A DNA stretch of 47,515 nucleotides from Psychrobacter sp. (lineage in GTDB: Bacteria; Pseudomonadota; Gammaproteobacteria; Pseudomonadales; Moraxellaceae): NCBI GenBank assembly GCA_018260445.1, contig JAGLBE010000001.1:168872-216386 (forward strand), read 5' to 3'. A program made the translations under genes and the position numbers. Positions 18,187 to 28,099 of this stretch are shown in pieces. The notes under the pieces are model-generated. The model did not search any database. It saw only the letters and a list, made by a program, of their open reading frames with translations, and was not told the DNA's origin. How positions within the stretch are numbered: position 1 is the first letter of the stretch; the number at the start of each line of letters is the position of its first letter.

Positions 18187-19350
18187 ATGATAGATGAAAA
18201 AATAAATAAAATAACTGCTAAACAAAGTGGTGCGAAACGATGTCAACCACTGGGTAAAATAAGGGTTAAAAAAATAGGTAGTAACTATCTGCCAACTGGT
18301 TTGGGCGCCTTGCTATTGGTCAGTTTAGTGCTATTAGGCGGCTGTGATAGTGCCAAAGAGAGCTATAGCTCTGAAGACTCGTCTGCAGAAGCCGCTAGTG
18401 AGCCAGCAATGGAGGCCAGTGCGCCGGACGCTGCCGCACCTGCGCCTACAGTCGAGCAACTGACCAATACTAGCGAAGCAACGCTTGGTAGCGAGATTGC
18501 CGATACCCAAATAGCGGGTAAAGAATTTGTCATCAACGCCGAGGCCAAATTTAAAGTCGAGGATGTGGTAGATACGACCCATAAAGTTGACGAGTTAACC
18601 CAAAAATATGGGGGATTTAGTGCCGCTAGCCAAATTGAAAGCATCGAGGGAGATACGCAATATTTTAGGCAGGGTGATAAGCGGGTGGCTTTAACGACCT
18701 ATCATCGTCAAGCCACCATGACGGTGCGCATCCCTAAGCCAAAGGTAAATGATTTTTTACGCGACGTGCAACAGCAGGTGCTCTTTTTAGCAAGTCAAAA
18801 TTTTTCAGCGCAAGACGTGACGCTCGATTTATACCGCCAGCAGTTAGAGCAACAGTTAAATAGCGATAAAATGGCAGAGTTAAGCGCACAGCGGTTGGAC
18901 CCAAGCAATGAGAAGACCCAAGCCAGTAATCTGGACTCAATCAACGCCACTTACCTTGCCCGTCAGCAACAAGAGCTGGCGAGCCTACAAAAAATGGACA
19001 TTGCCGATAAAGTAAAATATAGCACGATTGCGTTACAGTTTACCCAGCCTGATAGTGTGTATAAAGAAGTCACCCAAAGCATTGACGCTGTGCTAGAAGA
19101 GGAGGGCCCAAGCTTTGGTCAACAAGCAAAAGCTGCCTTATTGCAAGGCTGGGAGAGTATCCAAACTGCAATCTTATGGCTCATATCAACTTGGTGGTTT
19201 TGGGTGGTGTTAGGTGCGCTATACCTGTTATATCGCATGCTAAGAAAAGGTTTGCAAGCTATGATGACATCACTGCGCCGCCGCCAACTTAGGTCTAGAA
19301 ACGACATGCGTCAGCGGTCTAAAGAAAACCAAGAGGATAACCTGCAATAG
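18187..19350 (+). CDS. DUF4349 membrane-associated lipoprotein
   Basis: A 387-residue envelope protein of unknown function. The N-terminus has a long positively charged stretch and then a hydrophobic segment ending in LLGGC (Cys53), a good lipobox. A low-complexity Ala/Ser/Glu/Pro linker follows (about 58-95). The body (about 105-320) matches the DUF4349 pattern: paired strands with the TVEDVxxTTxKVxxLxxxYGG-like segment VEDVVDTTHKVDELTQKYGG, TMTVRIPKPKVNDFLRDVQQ, and a coiled-coil region (about 220-275). A C-terminal transmembrane helix (about 328-352, rich in Trp and Leu) is followed by a basic Arg-rich tail. It is convergent with aceA. The exact start is uncertain because the n-region is unusually long. 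Confidence 0.82.
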   Translation: MIDEKINKITAKQSGAKRCQPLGKIRVKKIGSNYLPTGLGALLLVSLVLLGGCDSAKESYSSEDSSAEAASEPAMEASAPDAAAPAPTVEQLTNTSEATLGSEIADTQIAGKEFVINAEAKFKVEDVVDTTHKVDELTQKYGGFSAASQIESIEGDTQYFRQGDKRVALTTYHRQATMTVRIPKPKVNDFLRDVQQQVLFLASQNFSAQDVTLDLYRQQLEQQLNSDKMAELSAQRLDPSNEKTQASNLDSINATYLARQQQELASLQKMDIADKVKYSTIALQFTQPDSVYKEVTQSIDAVLEEEGPSFGQQAKAALLQGWESIQTAILWLISTWWFWVVLGALYLLYRMLRKGLQAMMTSLRRRQLRSRNDMRQRSKENQEDNLQ

Positions 19351-19380
19351 TATAAAAGTATAAAAGTATAAAAGTATAAA
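19349..19380. repeat. 8-bp tandem repeat (AGTATAAA, four copies)
   Basis: Four exact copies of AGTATAAA begin inside the stop codon of the DUF4349 gene and extend 30 bases downstream. The loss or gain of units would not alter the protein, since the stop is in the first copy. Confidence 0.9.
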
Positions 19381-19480
19381 AGCGTGGCCCTTTTTTTCAA
19401 AAGGCGCCTGAGTCTGTCAAACAGGATGCTAAACTATGCTTATAGAGCTGTGAAGTGGCAACTTTAGCATAGTTAACATA

Positions 19481-19515
19481 AAAAAATCGCCCTACCAAAG
19501 TAGAGCGATTTTTTT
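19481..19515. terminator. Bidirectional terminator between the DUF4349 gene and aceA
   Basis: AAAAAATCGC and GCGATTTTTT pair around an inner CCTAC/GTAGA stem (one mismatch) and a short CAAA loop. Flanking A- and T-runs let it work in both directions for the two convergent genes. Confidence 0.85.
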
Positions 19516-19538
19516 ATTTATCCTAAATAAACCGTTAA

Positions 19539-21122
19539 TTAAAATTGGTTCATGGTGTTTTTCTCGCCGCCCGCTTTAAGCGCGTTATCACCAGAGAAAA
19601 TCTCTTTGTGATCATCGCCTAAGTCAGAACCCGCCATGGCTTGGTGCTTAACCGCAGAGATACCTTCACGGATTTCTTTACGTTGTACGCCAGCTGCATA
19701 AGCCAACATGCCATCTTCACCAAAGTAGCCTTTCGCCAATTCATGCACACTCAACGCCGTGGTGTGGTAAGTCGGTAAGGTGATTAAGTGATGGAAGACA
19801 CCGGCTTCGCGCGCCGCATCACGCTGGAAGTTTTTAGCTGCTTCGTCAGCCGCCGCATCAAGTTCAGTACCATCGTAATCAGCACTCATTAAGTTGTTTT
19901 TATCGTAGGCAGCAATGTCTTTACCTTCAGCTTCCCACTCTTTAATGACTTGCTTGCGGAAATTCAACGTCCAGTTAAACGATGGGCTGTTGTTATACAC
20001 CAGCTTCGCTTTTGGCTGTTGCTCTTTAATACGATCCACCATCATTTTGATGTGCGCAACGTCAGGTGTTGGTGTTTCAATCCACAATAAGTCTGCACCG
20101 TTTTCAAGTGCTGTGACACAGTCCAACACAACACGGTCAATATTGGTGCCTTCGCGGAAGCTATATAAGCCATTGGCCATGCGCACGGGACGTACTAACT
20201 TGCCATTACGCTTTAATAACACGTCGTTTTCTTTGGCATCATTGATATCCACTTCTTCGGTTTCGATAAAGTCGATATACTGAGAGGCCAAATCACCCGG
20301 CTTTTCGGATACTGGGATTTTTTGGGTTAAGGATGCGCCTTCAGAATCGGTACGGGCAACGATAACCCCTTGATCTACCCCTAGCTCTAAGAATGCATAA
20401 CGAATCGCATTGAGCTTAGCAATAAAGTCTTCATGCGGTACGGTGACTTTACCGGCTTGGTGACCACATTGCTTGGCATCAGATACTTGGTTTTCTACTT
20501 GAATCGCACAAGCGCCGGCTTCAATCATCGCTTTAGTGAGCAAATAAGTCGCTTCTTCGTTACCAAAACCCGCATCGATATCGGCAATGATTGGCACAAC
20601 GTGCGAGTCAAAGTTATCAATTTTAGCGATAATTTCAGTTGTATCTTGACCAGCTTCAGTAGCCGCATTTAACTCACGGAAGTAATCATTCAACACTTTA
20701 GCATCGGCTTGACGCAGGAACGTATAAATTTCTTCGATAAGTGCAGGAACCGTCGTTTTTTCATGCATAGATTGGTCAGGTAATGGACCAAGCTCTGAAC
20801 GCAGTGCAGCGACCATCCAACCTGATAGGTAGATGTACGTTTTTGCGGTAGTACCAAAGTATTTTTTCTTCGCATACATGGTTTGCTGAGCCACAAAACC
20901 ATGCCAAGCACCTAGAGACTGGGTGTATTTAGACGTATCTTCGTCATACTCTGCCATGTCTTGACGCATGATCGCAGCCGTGTATTTAGCAATATCCAAA
21001 CCGGTTTTAAAACGGTTTTGAATCATCATCCGTGCAGCGTCTTCTACACTGATGTTGTCCATGTTACCGACTTTTTCTTTAACAGCGCGGATATGCTCAA
21101 TAGCTGATTGATAATTTGACAT
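19539..21122 (-). CDS. aceA: Isocitrate lyase
   Basis: First enzyme of the glyoxylate bypass, splitting isocitrate into glyoxylate and succinate. The 527-residue length and the active-site loop DAKQCGHQAGKVTVPHEDF (catalytic Cys219) match the longer isocitrate lyase type found in Pseudomonas and relatives rather than the 434-residue E. coli enzyme. IIADIDAGFGNEEATYLL (metal-binding Asp residues) and IQVENQ are clear. The start ATG at 21122 is preceded by TAGGAT at good distance. The gene is monocistronic, transcribed leftward. Its upstream 448-base spacer contains a 16-bp tandem array next to the neighbouring dps terminator. No malate synthase is in the window. Confidence 0.97.
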   Translation of the reverse strand: MSNYQSAIEHIRAVKEKVGNMDNISVEDAARMMIQNRFKTGLDIAKYTAAIMRQDMAEYDEDTSKYTQSLGAWHGFVAQQTMYAKKKYFGTTAKTYIYLSGWMVAALRSELGPLPDQSMHEKTTVPALIEEIYTFLRQADAKVLNDYFRELNAATEAGQDTTEIIAKIDNFDSHVVPIIADIDAGFGNEEATYLLTKAMIEAGACAIQVENQVSDAKQCGHQAGKVTVPHEDFIAKLNAIRYAFLELGVDQGVIVARTDSEGASLTQKIPVSEKPGDLASQYIDFIETEEVDINDAKENDVLLKRNGKLVRPVRMANGLYSFREGTNIDRVVLDCVTALENGADLLWIETPTPDVAHIKMMVDRIKEQQPKAKLVYNNSPSFNWTLNFRKQVIKEWEAEGKDIAAYDKNNLMSADYDGTELDAAADEAAKNFQRDAAREAGVFHHLITLPTYHTTALSVHELAKGYFGEDGMLAYAAGVQRKEIREGISAVKHQAMAGSDLGDDHKEIFSGDNALKAGGEKNTMNQF

Positions 21123-21402
21123 AAATGAATCCTAAGTTATGGGAGGGGAGGGTGGGAGCAAAGGTCGGTAAACAACAGTATATTGGTCAAACACCATATT
21201 AGTAAATCAACACCTGTGAGTAACACGACGCTATGTTGATAAATTGAGAAAAAACTGCCCTAAACATCGCATTTGCCCTAAAACAATAGCGATAATAGCA
21301 GAATTTATCTAATCTATGATAGTTATCTTTACTATTTATTTAAATGATAGTCCTTACGGTTGCAAGGATACAAGAACAAGATTAGGCGAATCCAAAGGAT
21401 GT

Positions 21403-21466
21403 GATTAATCTAAAGACCGATTAATCTAAAGACCGGTTAATCTAAAGACCAGTTAATCTAAAGACA
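21403..21466. repeat. 16-bp tandem repeat (four copies) between dps and aceA
   Basis: Four contiguous copies of a 16-base unit (GATTAATCTAAAGACC with variation in the first two bases and the last). It lies 280 bases upstream of aceA and just beyond the dps terminator. There are no spacers, so it is not a CRISPR array. Confidence 0.9.
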
Positions 21467-21473
21467 GTATAGC

Positions 21474-21505
21474 AAAAAGACCCTATAGGTAAGTACAGGG
21501 TCTTT
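21474..21505 (-). terminator. Terminator after the first dps gene
   Basis: AAAGACCCT (21476-21484) pairs with AGGGTCTTT (21497-21505). Read leftward, the stem is followed by five T's, as expected for the end of the dps transcript. Confidence 0.8.
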
Positions 21506-21570
21506 GGGTGTCTACAACTTAAGCAAACTCAGACTAAAGAGTCTTATAGAAAAAACAAGACAATTAGGCA

Positions 21571-22053
21571 CTAGGCACTAGGCGCATTGGCACCGATAAA
21601 CCAAGCGTCTTTTTCGACAATACGGCTGAATTCAGTAAATAAATCGGCAGTATCTTCATCGCCTGCATCGCCAGCGGCGTCAATCGCTTTACGCAGTTCG
21701 GCTGCCACTTGTTTATAACGATTGGTAAGTTCACGCACATGCTGCGCCACTTCGGTAATATCGGTAGGGTAAGTTTCTAAAATAGAATCCTCTACCACCC
21801 GCTGAGAGATACCGTTGGCTTTACCGCCTAGGATAACAATACGCTCAGCCAAACTGTCGTAAGCTTCAGTCAAGCGCTCATAAGTATCGTCCAAAAGTTG
21901 ATGCACGCCAATAAAGCCCGTACCTTGCAAATTCCAATGGCATTGTTTACTGTCCATACTCAAATCAATCAAGCTGGCAAGGTTGGCATTTAATAAGTCT
22001 ACCATTTTTACCGCAGTTTCGTCGCTGATACCACTTGCGTAACGTTCTCTCAT
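21571..22053 (-). CDS. dps: Dps-family ferritin-like protein (first paralogue)
   Basis: Mini-ferritin that oxidises and stores iron and protects DNA during starvation or peroxide stress. In 160 residues it retains all inter-subunit ferroxidase ligands at the spacing of E. coli Dps: His39 (KQCHWN), His51, Asp55, Asp66 and Glu70 (LAERIVILGG). The rest also follows E. coli Dps closely, including ELTNRYKQVAAELRKAIDAA and the C-terminal WFIGANA. The N-terminal tail is short and has few lysines, so DNA binding may be weak. AAGGAT before the ATG at 22053 is a good ribosome site. A small GGCACTA duplication lies right at the stop codon. A second, divergent Dps is encoded at 36.0 kb. Confidence 0.92.
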   Translation of the reverse strand: MRERYASGISDETAVKMVDLLNANLASLIDLSMDSKQCHWNLQGTGFIGVHQLLDDTYERLTEAYDSLAERIVILGGKANGISQRVVEDSILETYPTDITEVAQHVRELTNRYKQVAAELRKAIDAAGDAGDEDTADLFTEFSRIVEKDAWFIGANAPSA

Positions 22054-22320
22054 AATTGAATCCTTATTGTATTAGTTATGGTGGGTCGTCTGAAATTCAT
22101 GATTAGAATAAACCAACCATTTTATGCCATCGTATATGATAGGGTTGATTTATCCACATCCATTTGACGAAACCCATAGTAGCAAATTCGACAGAAATTC
22201 TAAACCCTGTTTTATAGACTTTAATTATCGCAAGTGTAAGCGAGGCAGACAAAGTGTAAGCATGTGTAATTGTGCCAAAAAAATGAAATTTTATACGTTA
22301 GCAAGTTTCGCTATTTTAAC

Positions 22321-22338
22321 GGTGCGATGGAGTGCACC
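22321..22338. repeat. Small inverted repeat (GGTGC/GCACC) upstream of uvrB
   Basis: GGTGC and GCACC flank eight bases and continue CCTATGCC. The same motif, inverted, lies after uvrB near 24593. The 386-base spacer between dps and uvrB otherwise shows no believable gene; a short open frame at 22124-22360 lacks coding character. Confidence 0.5.
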
Positions 22339-22439
22339 CTATGCCTGCTTTAAAAAGTGAGCCAAACCCCCCATATAATCACTAAGCAAATAGCCACTAA
22401 CCAAACCGTCACTTACCCAAATAAAATAAGACATCTATT

Positions 22440-24554
22440 ATGCGCATGCCCGAACCTCGCACATCCCGTCAACTTAATCAGCTCGCTACCCAATTACAAG
22501 GGGAGGCGGAAATCACCGGGGTAAATGCCTCTGGTACCCAAATATCCAGCCGGGCGTTTGAGATGATCACCGATTTTGAACCTGCTGGCGACCAACCGCA
22601 AGCCATCGAAAAATTGGTCAAAGGCATCAATGCCGGCATGGGTGCGCAGTTATTGCTAGGGGTTACTGGCTCTGGCAAAACATTTACCATGGCCAAGGTC
22701 ATCAGTGAGACCCAGCGGCCTACTATCATTATGGCGCACAACAAAACCTTAGCGGCGCAGTTATATGGTGAATTTAAATCGTTCTTTCCTAACAACGCGG
22801 TGGAATATTTTGTCAGCTATTATGACTATTATCAGCCCGAAGCGTATGTTGCCGCCAGCGATACCTTTATCGAAAAAGACAGTGCTATTAATGAACACAT
22901 AGACCAAATGCGCCTGTCGGCTACTCGAACGCTGCTTGAGCGCCGTGATGCTATTATTATTGCTTCAGTATCGTCAATTTATGGCTTAGGCGACCCCGAG
23001 AGTTACCTTAAAATGCTATTGCACATTGTGGTGGGCGATAGGGTAGACCGCACTGCTATGATAAAGCGTTTGGTCGAATTGCAATACACCCGTAACGAGT
23101 TGGACTTTGGGCGGGGTACTTACCGTTTGCGTGGCGAGCTGCTCGACATTTACCCTGCAGAATCGGAGCAACTGGCAGTACGAGTCAGTATGTTTGATAA
23201 TGAAGTCGAAAAAATAAGCTGGTTTGACCCGTTAACCGGCAAAACGGTACGCAGTGTGCCGCGTATTACCATTTATCCCAAATCGCATTACGTGACCCCG
23301 CGCAATAAATTGGAGGCTGCCAGTCATACTATTAAAGCCGAGTTAGAAGAACGTCTAGCATATTATCGCAGTAACGATAAACTAATTGAAGCACAGCGCA
23401 TTAAAGAGCGCACTCAGTATGATTTAGAGATGATTCAGCAATTGGGCTATTGCAACGGTATTGAAAACTATTCGCAGCATTTATCAGGTCGCCCAGCAGG
23501 CGAGGCACCACCGACGCTGTTTGATTATATTCCGCCCGATGCACTGCTATTTATTGATGAATCGCATGTTACCGTGTCGCAGATTGGGGCAATGTACAAG
23601 GGGGATAGGTCGCGTAAAGAAAACCTGGTCAACTATGGCTTTCGCTTGCCCAGTGCGATGGACAACCGGCCAATGAAATTTGAAGAGTGGGAGCGCATCA
23701 AGCCCACCACTATTTTTGTATCCGCCACGCCAGCGCAGTATGAGCTTGAACACAGCGAACAAGTGGTCGAGCAAGTGGTGCGTCCCACTGGCTTGATTGA
23801 CCCCGAAATCGAGATTCGCCCCGTGTTAACCCAAGTGGATGACGTGTTGTCCGAAATCACCAAACACCGTGAACGCAACGAGCGAGTGCTGATTACTACC
23901 TTGACCAAGCGTATGTCCGAGGACTTAACCGATTATCTTAAAGAGTATGACGTTAAAGTCGCTTACTTACATTCCGATATCGACACCGTAGAGCGGATGC
24001 AAATCATACACGAACTGCGTACGGGCGTGCATGATGTATTGGTAGGCATTAACCTATTGCGCGAGGGGCTGGATATGCCCGAGGTGGCATTGGTCGCCAT
24101 TTTTGATGCCGATAAAGAAGGCTTTTTGCGCTCTGAGCGTGCCCTCATCCAAACCATTGGCCGTGCCGCCCGTAACATCAACGGAAAGGCTATTTTGTAT
24201 GCCGATAAAATTACCCCCAGTATGGAGCGAGCGATTGAGGAAACCGACCGCCGCCGTGACAAGCAAATCGCTTTTAACCTTGAGCATGGCATCACCCCAA
24301 GGTCAGCCACCCGCAGCATTACCGATAAGATTGATACGGGAGAAGTAGAAGACCTCAACGACAACCAAGCCATACCGAGCAGTAGCGGCTTACCTGATGT
24401 CGATATCGAAATTTTACGCCGTCCCGAATTGCTTGCCAAAGAGATTAATCGCTTAGAAAAAGAGATGAAAGCGTTATCGCGTGAGCTAAAATTTGAAGCG
24501 GCTGCCAAAGCGCGAGATAAAGCCATGGAACTTAAGGCATATATTGTGCAGTAG
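22440..24554 (+). CDS. uvrB: Excinuclease ABC subunit B
   Basis: DNA-damage recognition and helicase-like subunit of nucleotide-excision repair, working with UvrA and UvrC. The 704-residue sequence tracks E. coli UvrB throughout: Walker [15 protein letters not shown], the beta-hairpin [74 protein letters not shown], and the QTIGRAARN helicase motif. The last 40 residues form the UVR domain ([19 protein letters not shown]) that contacts UvrC. An N-terminal extension of about 35 residues precedes the usual [11 protein letters not shown]; starting at the second Met (22446) would shorten it only slightly. It is a single-gene unit. Confidence 0.97.
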   Translation: MRMPEPRTSRQLNQLATQLQGEAEITGVNASGTQISSRAFEMITDFEPAGDQPQAIEKLVKGINAGMGAQLLLGVTGSGKTFTMAKVISETQRPTIIMAHNKTLAAQLYGEFKSFFPNNAVEYFVSYYDYYQPEAYVAASDTFIEKDSAINEHIDQMRLSATRTLLERRDAIIIASVSSIYGLGDPESYLKMLLHIVVGDRVDRTAMIKRLVELQYTRNELDFGRGTYRLRGELLDIYPAESEQLAVRVSMFDNEVEKISWFDPLTGKTVRSVPRITIYPKSHYVTPRNKLEAASHTIKAELEERLAYYRSNDKLIEAQRIKERTQYDLEMIQQLGYCNGIENYSQHLSGRPAGEAPPTLFDYIPPDALLFIDESHVTVSQIGAMYKGDRSRKENLVNYGFRLPSAMDNRPMKFEEWERIKPTTIFVSATPAQYELEHSEQVVEQVVRPTGLIDPEIEIRPVLTQVDDVLSEITKHRERNERVLITTLTKRMSEDLTDYLKEYDVKVAYLHSDIDTVERMQIIHELRTGVHDVLVGINLLREGLDMPEVALVAIFDADKEGFLRSERALIQTIGRAARNINGKAILYADKITPSMERAIEETDRRRDKQIAFNLEHGITPRSATRSITDKIDTGEVEDLNDNQAIPSSSGLPDVDIEILRRPELLAKEINRLEKEMKALSRELKFEAAAKARDKAMELKAYIVQ

Positions 24555-24592
24555 GGATTGGGTTGTGTTTTTATAGAAGTTTGCAGGGGTAG

Positions 24593-24609
24593 GGTGCGTT
24601 CTACGCACC
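24593..24609. repeat. Inverted repeat (GGTGCGT/ACGCACC) after uvrB
   Basis: A 7-bp perfect stem with a three-base loop, next to GTAGG, in the 304-base spacer downstream of uvrB. There is no T-run, so it is not a typical terminator. A related CACCCTAG sequence lies 40 bases further. It resembles the GTAGGGTGCG repeats common in many gammaproteobacteria. Confidence 0.55.
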
Positions 24610-24858
24610 AATTAAATATTATGACTTAAAAGGTTCGATGCAAAGCACCCTAGGTGAACTAAGCGCTACCCAATATCTCATAATAGTATACATGACGACA
24701 TACAAGTTACTCTCATGCACTAGTTACTAAAGGATTAGGCTTTATAATGGTGTTTGTACAGCAACGACTTGCAATAATTGCTGCTGTCATGATAGTCGAC
24801 TGTATGTATACTTTTATCCAATATGTATCTTAATTTATTAACTAACAAAAGGTGTTTA

Positions 24859-25296
24859 ATGAAAAAACCAGCAAAAAATGTCGTTTTAGGGCTTATGGTT
24901 GCCGCAGCGTTTAACGCATCAGCCGCATTTGCCTACACCGACCAAGTGATGGACCCGGCAACCAGCTATGACAGTGCCGTCAAAGTCAGACAAGTCAATT
25001 ATGCTTGTCAAAGTAAGCGTCAGGTCAAGGTCACTTATGGGTTTGATAAGAAAAATTTGCCAACGTATGCACAGGCTTATTTAAATGGCAAAACGAGATT
25101 TTTGCCAATAAACCTTGCCCGATCGTTTAACAATGACGATTTAACCGTCTTTGGTGATGCAGAGAACTTTAGTCTTATTACTGACCCGCTACGTTTCAAT
25201 AACTATCAACACTTAAGCATCAGTGTGCAAGATGCTAACAGCGAATTTCTTTATAAAGAATGCCATGTCAAGTCTGTAAAACGAATCAAAGGTTAA
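24859..25296 (+). CDS. Secreted ACP-like adhesin / lysozyme-inhibitor family protein
   Basis: A 145-residue exported protein. The ATG at 24859 has AAAAGG at good distance and begins a clear signal peptide (cleavage near AFA-YT); the frame is open further upstream but without a better start. The mature part strongly resembles the adhesin complex protein (ACP) of Neisseria as I recall it: VNYACQSKRQVKVTYGFDKK, TYAQAYLNGKTRFLPINL, and a C-terminal EFLYKECHVK. Two cysteines, in ACQ and KECH, occupy the positions of the expected single disulfide of this MliC-like fold. ACP proteins inhibit host C-type lysozyme and aid adhesion; whether this one does is inference. It stands alone between uvrB and glnK. 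Confidence 0.78.
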   Translation: MKKPAKNVVLGLMVAAAFNASAAFAYTDQVMDPATSYDSAVKVRQVNYACQSKRQVKVTYGFDKKNLPTYAQAYLNGKTRFLPINLARSFNNDDLTVFGDAENFSLITDPLRFNNYQHLSISVQDANSEFLYKECHVKSVKRIKG

Positions 25297-25363
25297 CTTC
25301 CATACTCGGGTTTAGTCTTGTCTTGTGTTATTCAGTCAGTTTAGGCTTACCCTGCTTGCCTTT

Positions 25364-25415
25364 ATAACTAACATCGATAACTAACATCGATAACTAACAT
25401 CGATAACTAATATCG
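25364..25415. repeat. 13-bp tandem repeat (four copies)
   Basis: ATAACTAACATCG occurs three times exactly and a fourth time with one change, 68 bases after the ACP-like gene. Confidence 0.9.
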
Positions 25416-25490
25416 CCTCAGCTATCGTTATGGGTGATTACGCCTTAAGCCTTCATACTAGGTTCTCTCAAACCAATCGTCATTTACCTC

Positions 25491-25520
25491 AAACAGTTGC
25501 CAAAAGGCAGCTGTTTTTTT
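25491..25520 (+). terminator. Rho-independent terminator, twin of the one after amtB
   Basis: AAACAGTTGCC pairs with GGCAGCTGTTT (one T-G wobble) around an AAAA loop, followed by eight T's and then GGC. It is nearly identical to the terminator at 27784-27813. Confidence 0.88.
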
Positions 25521-25963
25521 TGGCAAGTTATTTATATATCTGTTTGTCTTTATATTTGTTTGTCCTTCTATGCTGCTATAGCGCTGCTCGGGATTGCCTA
25601 AAACCCGTTTGTGCCTGCAAGTTGATAAATAAGATATACGTATCTTTAGAGATATTGCATCTATCACACTGTCTATAGCATTTTTTGGTGCAATTATGCA
25701 CATTGTAGGGGGCTTTTTTGAGTTATTAAGCATTTACTTGTGAATATTTTTGGTTATCCTGCACTATTTTGGTGCTTATAATTATGCTATCCCCAGACCC
25801 TTGTCTTTAGGCCGTGCTAATAAATCACCGTATATCATATCGATAGGTCGCTGTACTAAATTTTTTATGCTGATTATTAAAACAGTTGTCTGATGTCCTC
25901 ATCTAAAAGTAATGGTTGGTACCTATACCGCGCACAAGCTTAGCTTTATCAAGCATCAATGAG

Positions 25964-25980
25964 TTGGCATAAAATTTGGA
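25964..25980 (+). promoter_or_regulatory. Weak sigma-54-like promoter upstream of glnK
   Basis: TTGGCAT (-24) and TTTGGA (-12) have the correct GG-N10 spacing, but the -12 GC reads GG and two -24 positions differ from consensus. glnK-amtB operons are commonly driven by sigma-54, which is the main reason to list it. A speculative call. Confidence 0.22.
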
Positions 25981-26042
25981 AGAAGATTTCCAAGTTAGTT
26001 ATAAGATTTACCGTTATAATCTACCACTATGACGTACTGTGA

Positions 26043-26390
<348 letters not shown>

Positions 26391-26414
26391 TCTTTAAAAA
26401 CTCGAGGCAGACTA

Positions 26415-27683
26415 ATGAAAAAATATATTGTATTTCTTGTAGCATTGGTCATGAGTGGGGGGGCATGGGCCGCTGAGCTACCGCCAACGCTTGACAGCGG
26501 CGACACCGCTTGGATACTGGTATCTACCGTACTGGTGCTACTCATGACCATCCCCGGCTTGGCGTTATTTTATGGCGGCATGGTGCGCAAAAAGAACGTG
26601 TTGGCCACTATGGGGCATAGCGTCAGTGCGGCGGCTGTGGTAACGGTTATTTGGGTGGTGCTGGGCTATACTTTAGCGTTTGGCGAGGGCGGATTATGGG
26701 TGGGCGACCTGAGTAAAATACTGTTAAATGGCATTACTAAAGACACCTTAAGCGGTACCATCCCCGAAATCTTGTTTGTTATCTTCCAGATGACCTTTGC
26801 CATTATTACTTTAGCGATTATTAGTGGGTCGGTGGCGGATAGGATAAAATTTAGTGCCTGGATAGCCTTTATGGCGCTGTGGGTGGTTTTGGTGTATGCG
26901 CCCATCACCCACTGGGTGTGGGCGCCCACAGGCTGGTTGTTTGCCAAAGGCGCACTTGATTTTGCCGGCGGTACGGTGGTGCATATCAACTCCGGGGTAG
27001 CAGGCTTGGTATTGGCGTATGTCATAGGCAATCGCATCGGCTATGGACGTGAGTCTATGGCACCGCACAACCTCGTGCTCAGCGTCATTGGGGCGAGTTT
27101 AATTTGGGTAGGTTGGTTTGGGTTTAATGGTGGTTCTGCCTTGGCGGCCAACGGTTCTGCCGCTTATGCCATTGTGACTACCCAAGTCGCTGCGGCGGCG
27201 GCCACCTTATCTTGGTTGTTTTTTGAGCGCATGCTGCATGGCAAAGCCTCTATCTTGGGTGCGGCTTCTGGGGCAGTGGCCGGCTTGGTGGTGATTACGC
27301 CAGCAGCAGGCTTTGTGGATGTCAAAGGCGCTTTAATCATGGGCCTTATTGGGGGCGCTGTCTGTTTATGGGGCACCAATGGTCTAAAACGGATGCTTAA
27401 AGCAGACGATGCGCTTGATGCCTTTGGCTTACACGCGGTTGGCGGTATCGTCGGTGCCATCTTAACGGCGATATTTGCAAGTGAGATGATTATGGGCAAG
27501 AAAATTGAGTTGATACCGCAGCTGCTTACCCAAATTGAGGGCGTGGTGGCGGTGGCGATTTATTCTGCGGTGATGACCTTTATTATCGCTAAAGTTATTG
27601 ATATCTTAATTGGCCTAAGGGTTGGCAACGATGATGAGCGCATGGGTCTAGATTTAAGTCAGCATGGCGAACGTATTGAATAA
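26415..27683 (+). CDS. amtB: Ammonium transporter AmtB
   Basis: Trimeric inner-membrane ammonium channel. The 422-residue protein has a cleavable signal peptide (about residues 1-19, AWA-AE) and eleven expected membrane helices. The two pore histidines are present, His166 in APITHWVW and His340 in FGLHAVGG. Other family blocks are GLALFYGGMVRKKNVL, DFAGGTVVHINSGVAGLVLAYVIG and GWFGFNGGSALAANG. The cytoplasmic tail ends DDERMGLDLSQHGERIE, the segment GlnK contacts. A run of seven G's (26457-26463) lies in the signal-peptide codons and keeps the frame as written. It forms an operon with glnK and ends at a strong terminator. Confidence 0.96.
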   Translation: MKKYIVFLVALVMSGGAWAAELPPTLDSGDTAWILVSTVLVLLMTIPGLALFYGGMVRKKNVLATMGHSVSAAAVVTVIWVVLGYTLAFGEGGLWVGDLSKILLNGITKDTLSGTIPEILFVIFQMTFAIITLAIISGSVADRIKFSAWIAFMALWVVLVYAPITHWVWAPTGWLFAKGALDFAGGTVVHINSGVAGLVLAYVIGNRIGYGRESMAPHNLVLSVIGASLIWVGWFGFNGGSALAANGSAAYAIVTTQVAAAAATLSWLFFERMLHGKASILGAASGAVAGLVVITPAAGFVDVKGALIMGLIGGAVCLWGTNGLKRMLKADDALDAFGLHAVGGIVGAILTAIFASEMIMGKKIELIPQLLTQIEGVVAVAIYSAVMTFIIAKVIDILIGLRVGNDDERMGLDLSQHGERIE

Positions 27684-27783
27684 GCGCCATAACGTGTCAC
27701 AAAGTCATAAAGTGATGGGGTTATCGCATGGGCTTATAGTCTAGGCGATACTCACTTAGCTTCAATGCACAGGTTTTGCTCTA

Positions 27784-27813
27784 AAACAGTTGCCAATGGG
27801 CAGCTGTTTTTTT
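27784..27813 (+). terminator. Rho-independent terminator after amtB
   Basis: AAACAGTTGCC pairs with GGCAGCTGTTT around a four-base loop, followed by a T-run and GGC. It differs from the upstream copy at 25491 mainly in the loop. Confidence 0.88.
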
Positions 27814-27855
27814 GGCGTATGATTTTAGGACATTATTTTGGCACATTGTTTTAGT

Positions 27856-27881
27856 ACAGGGTTATAACACAGGGTTATAAC
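27856..27881. repeat. 13-bp direct repeat (ACAGGGTTATAAC twice)
   Basis: Two exact adjacent copies in the 416-base spacer between amtB and the arginase gene. Apart from the amtB terminator, no other feature is evident in this spacer. Confidence 0.75.
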
Positions 27882-28099
27882 GCATGGCCGGCATACGCCT
27901 ATCACACCAAAGCGCTATTCAACATAACCAATCTCATATACAGTTGCATAGACAAGTGCCTGAAAAACCTTTATATTTTAATCCAAGCTGCTTATCTAGT
28001 GAGCTCATGTAGCAAATACTGACAATAACATAGTGGTTATTGATTGACACTGTTGTCCTAATCCATTATTCCCATTCTTTACCTAATAGACCCCATACT

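Noticed and set aside
21403-21466. Possible CRISPR array
   Set aside because: The 16-base units are directly contiguous with no spacers, and no cas genes are present.
22124-22360. 78-residue open frame upstream of uvrB
   Set aside because: No ribosome site, cysteine- and lysine-rich composition unlike a real protein, and it runs through a hairpin repeat.
23963-24526. 187-codon open frame antisense to uvrB
   Set aside because: Serine/arginine-rich shadow of the uvrB coding strand with no ribosome site or homology.
25430-25733. Overlapping small open frames on both strands before glnK
   Set aside because: Both cross a clear rho-independent terminator; AT-rich translation without domain or start signals.
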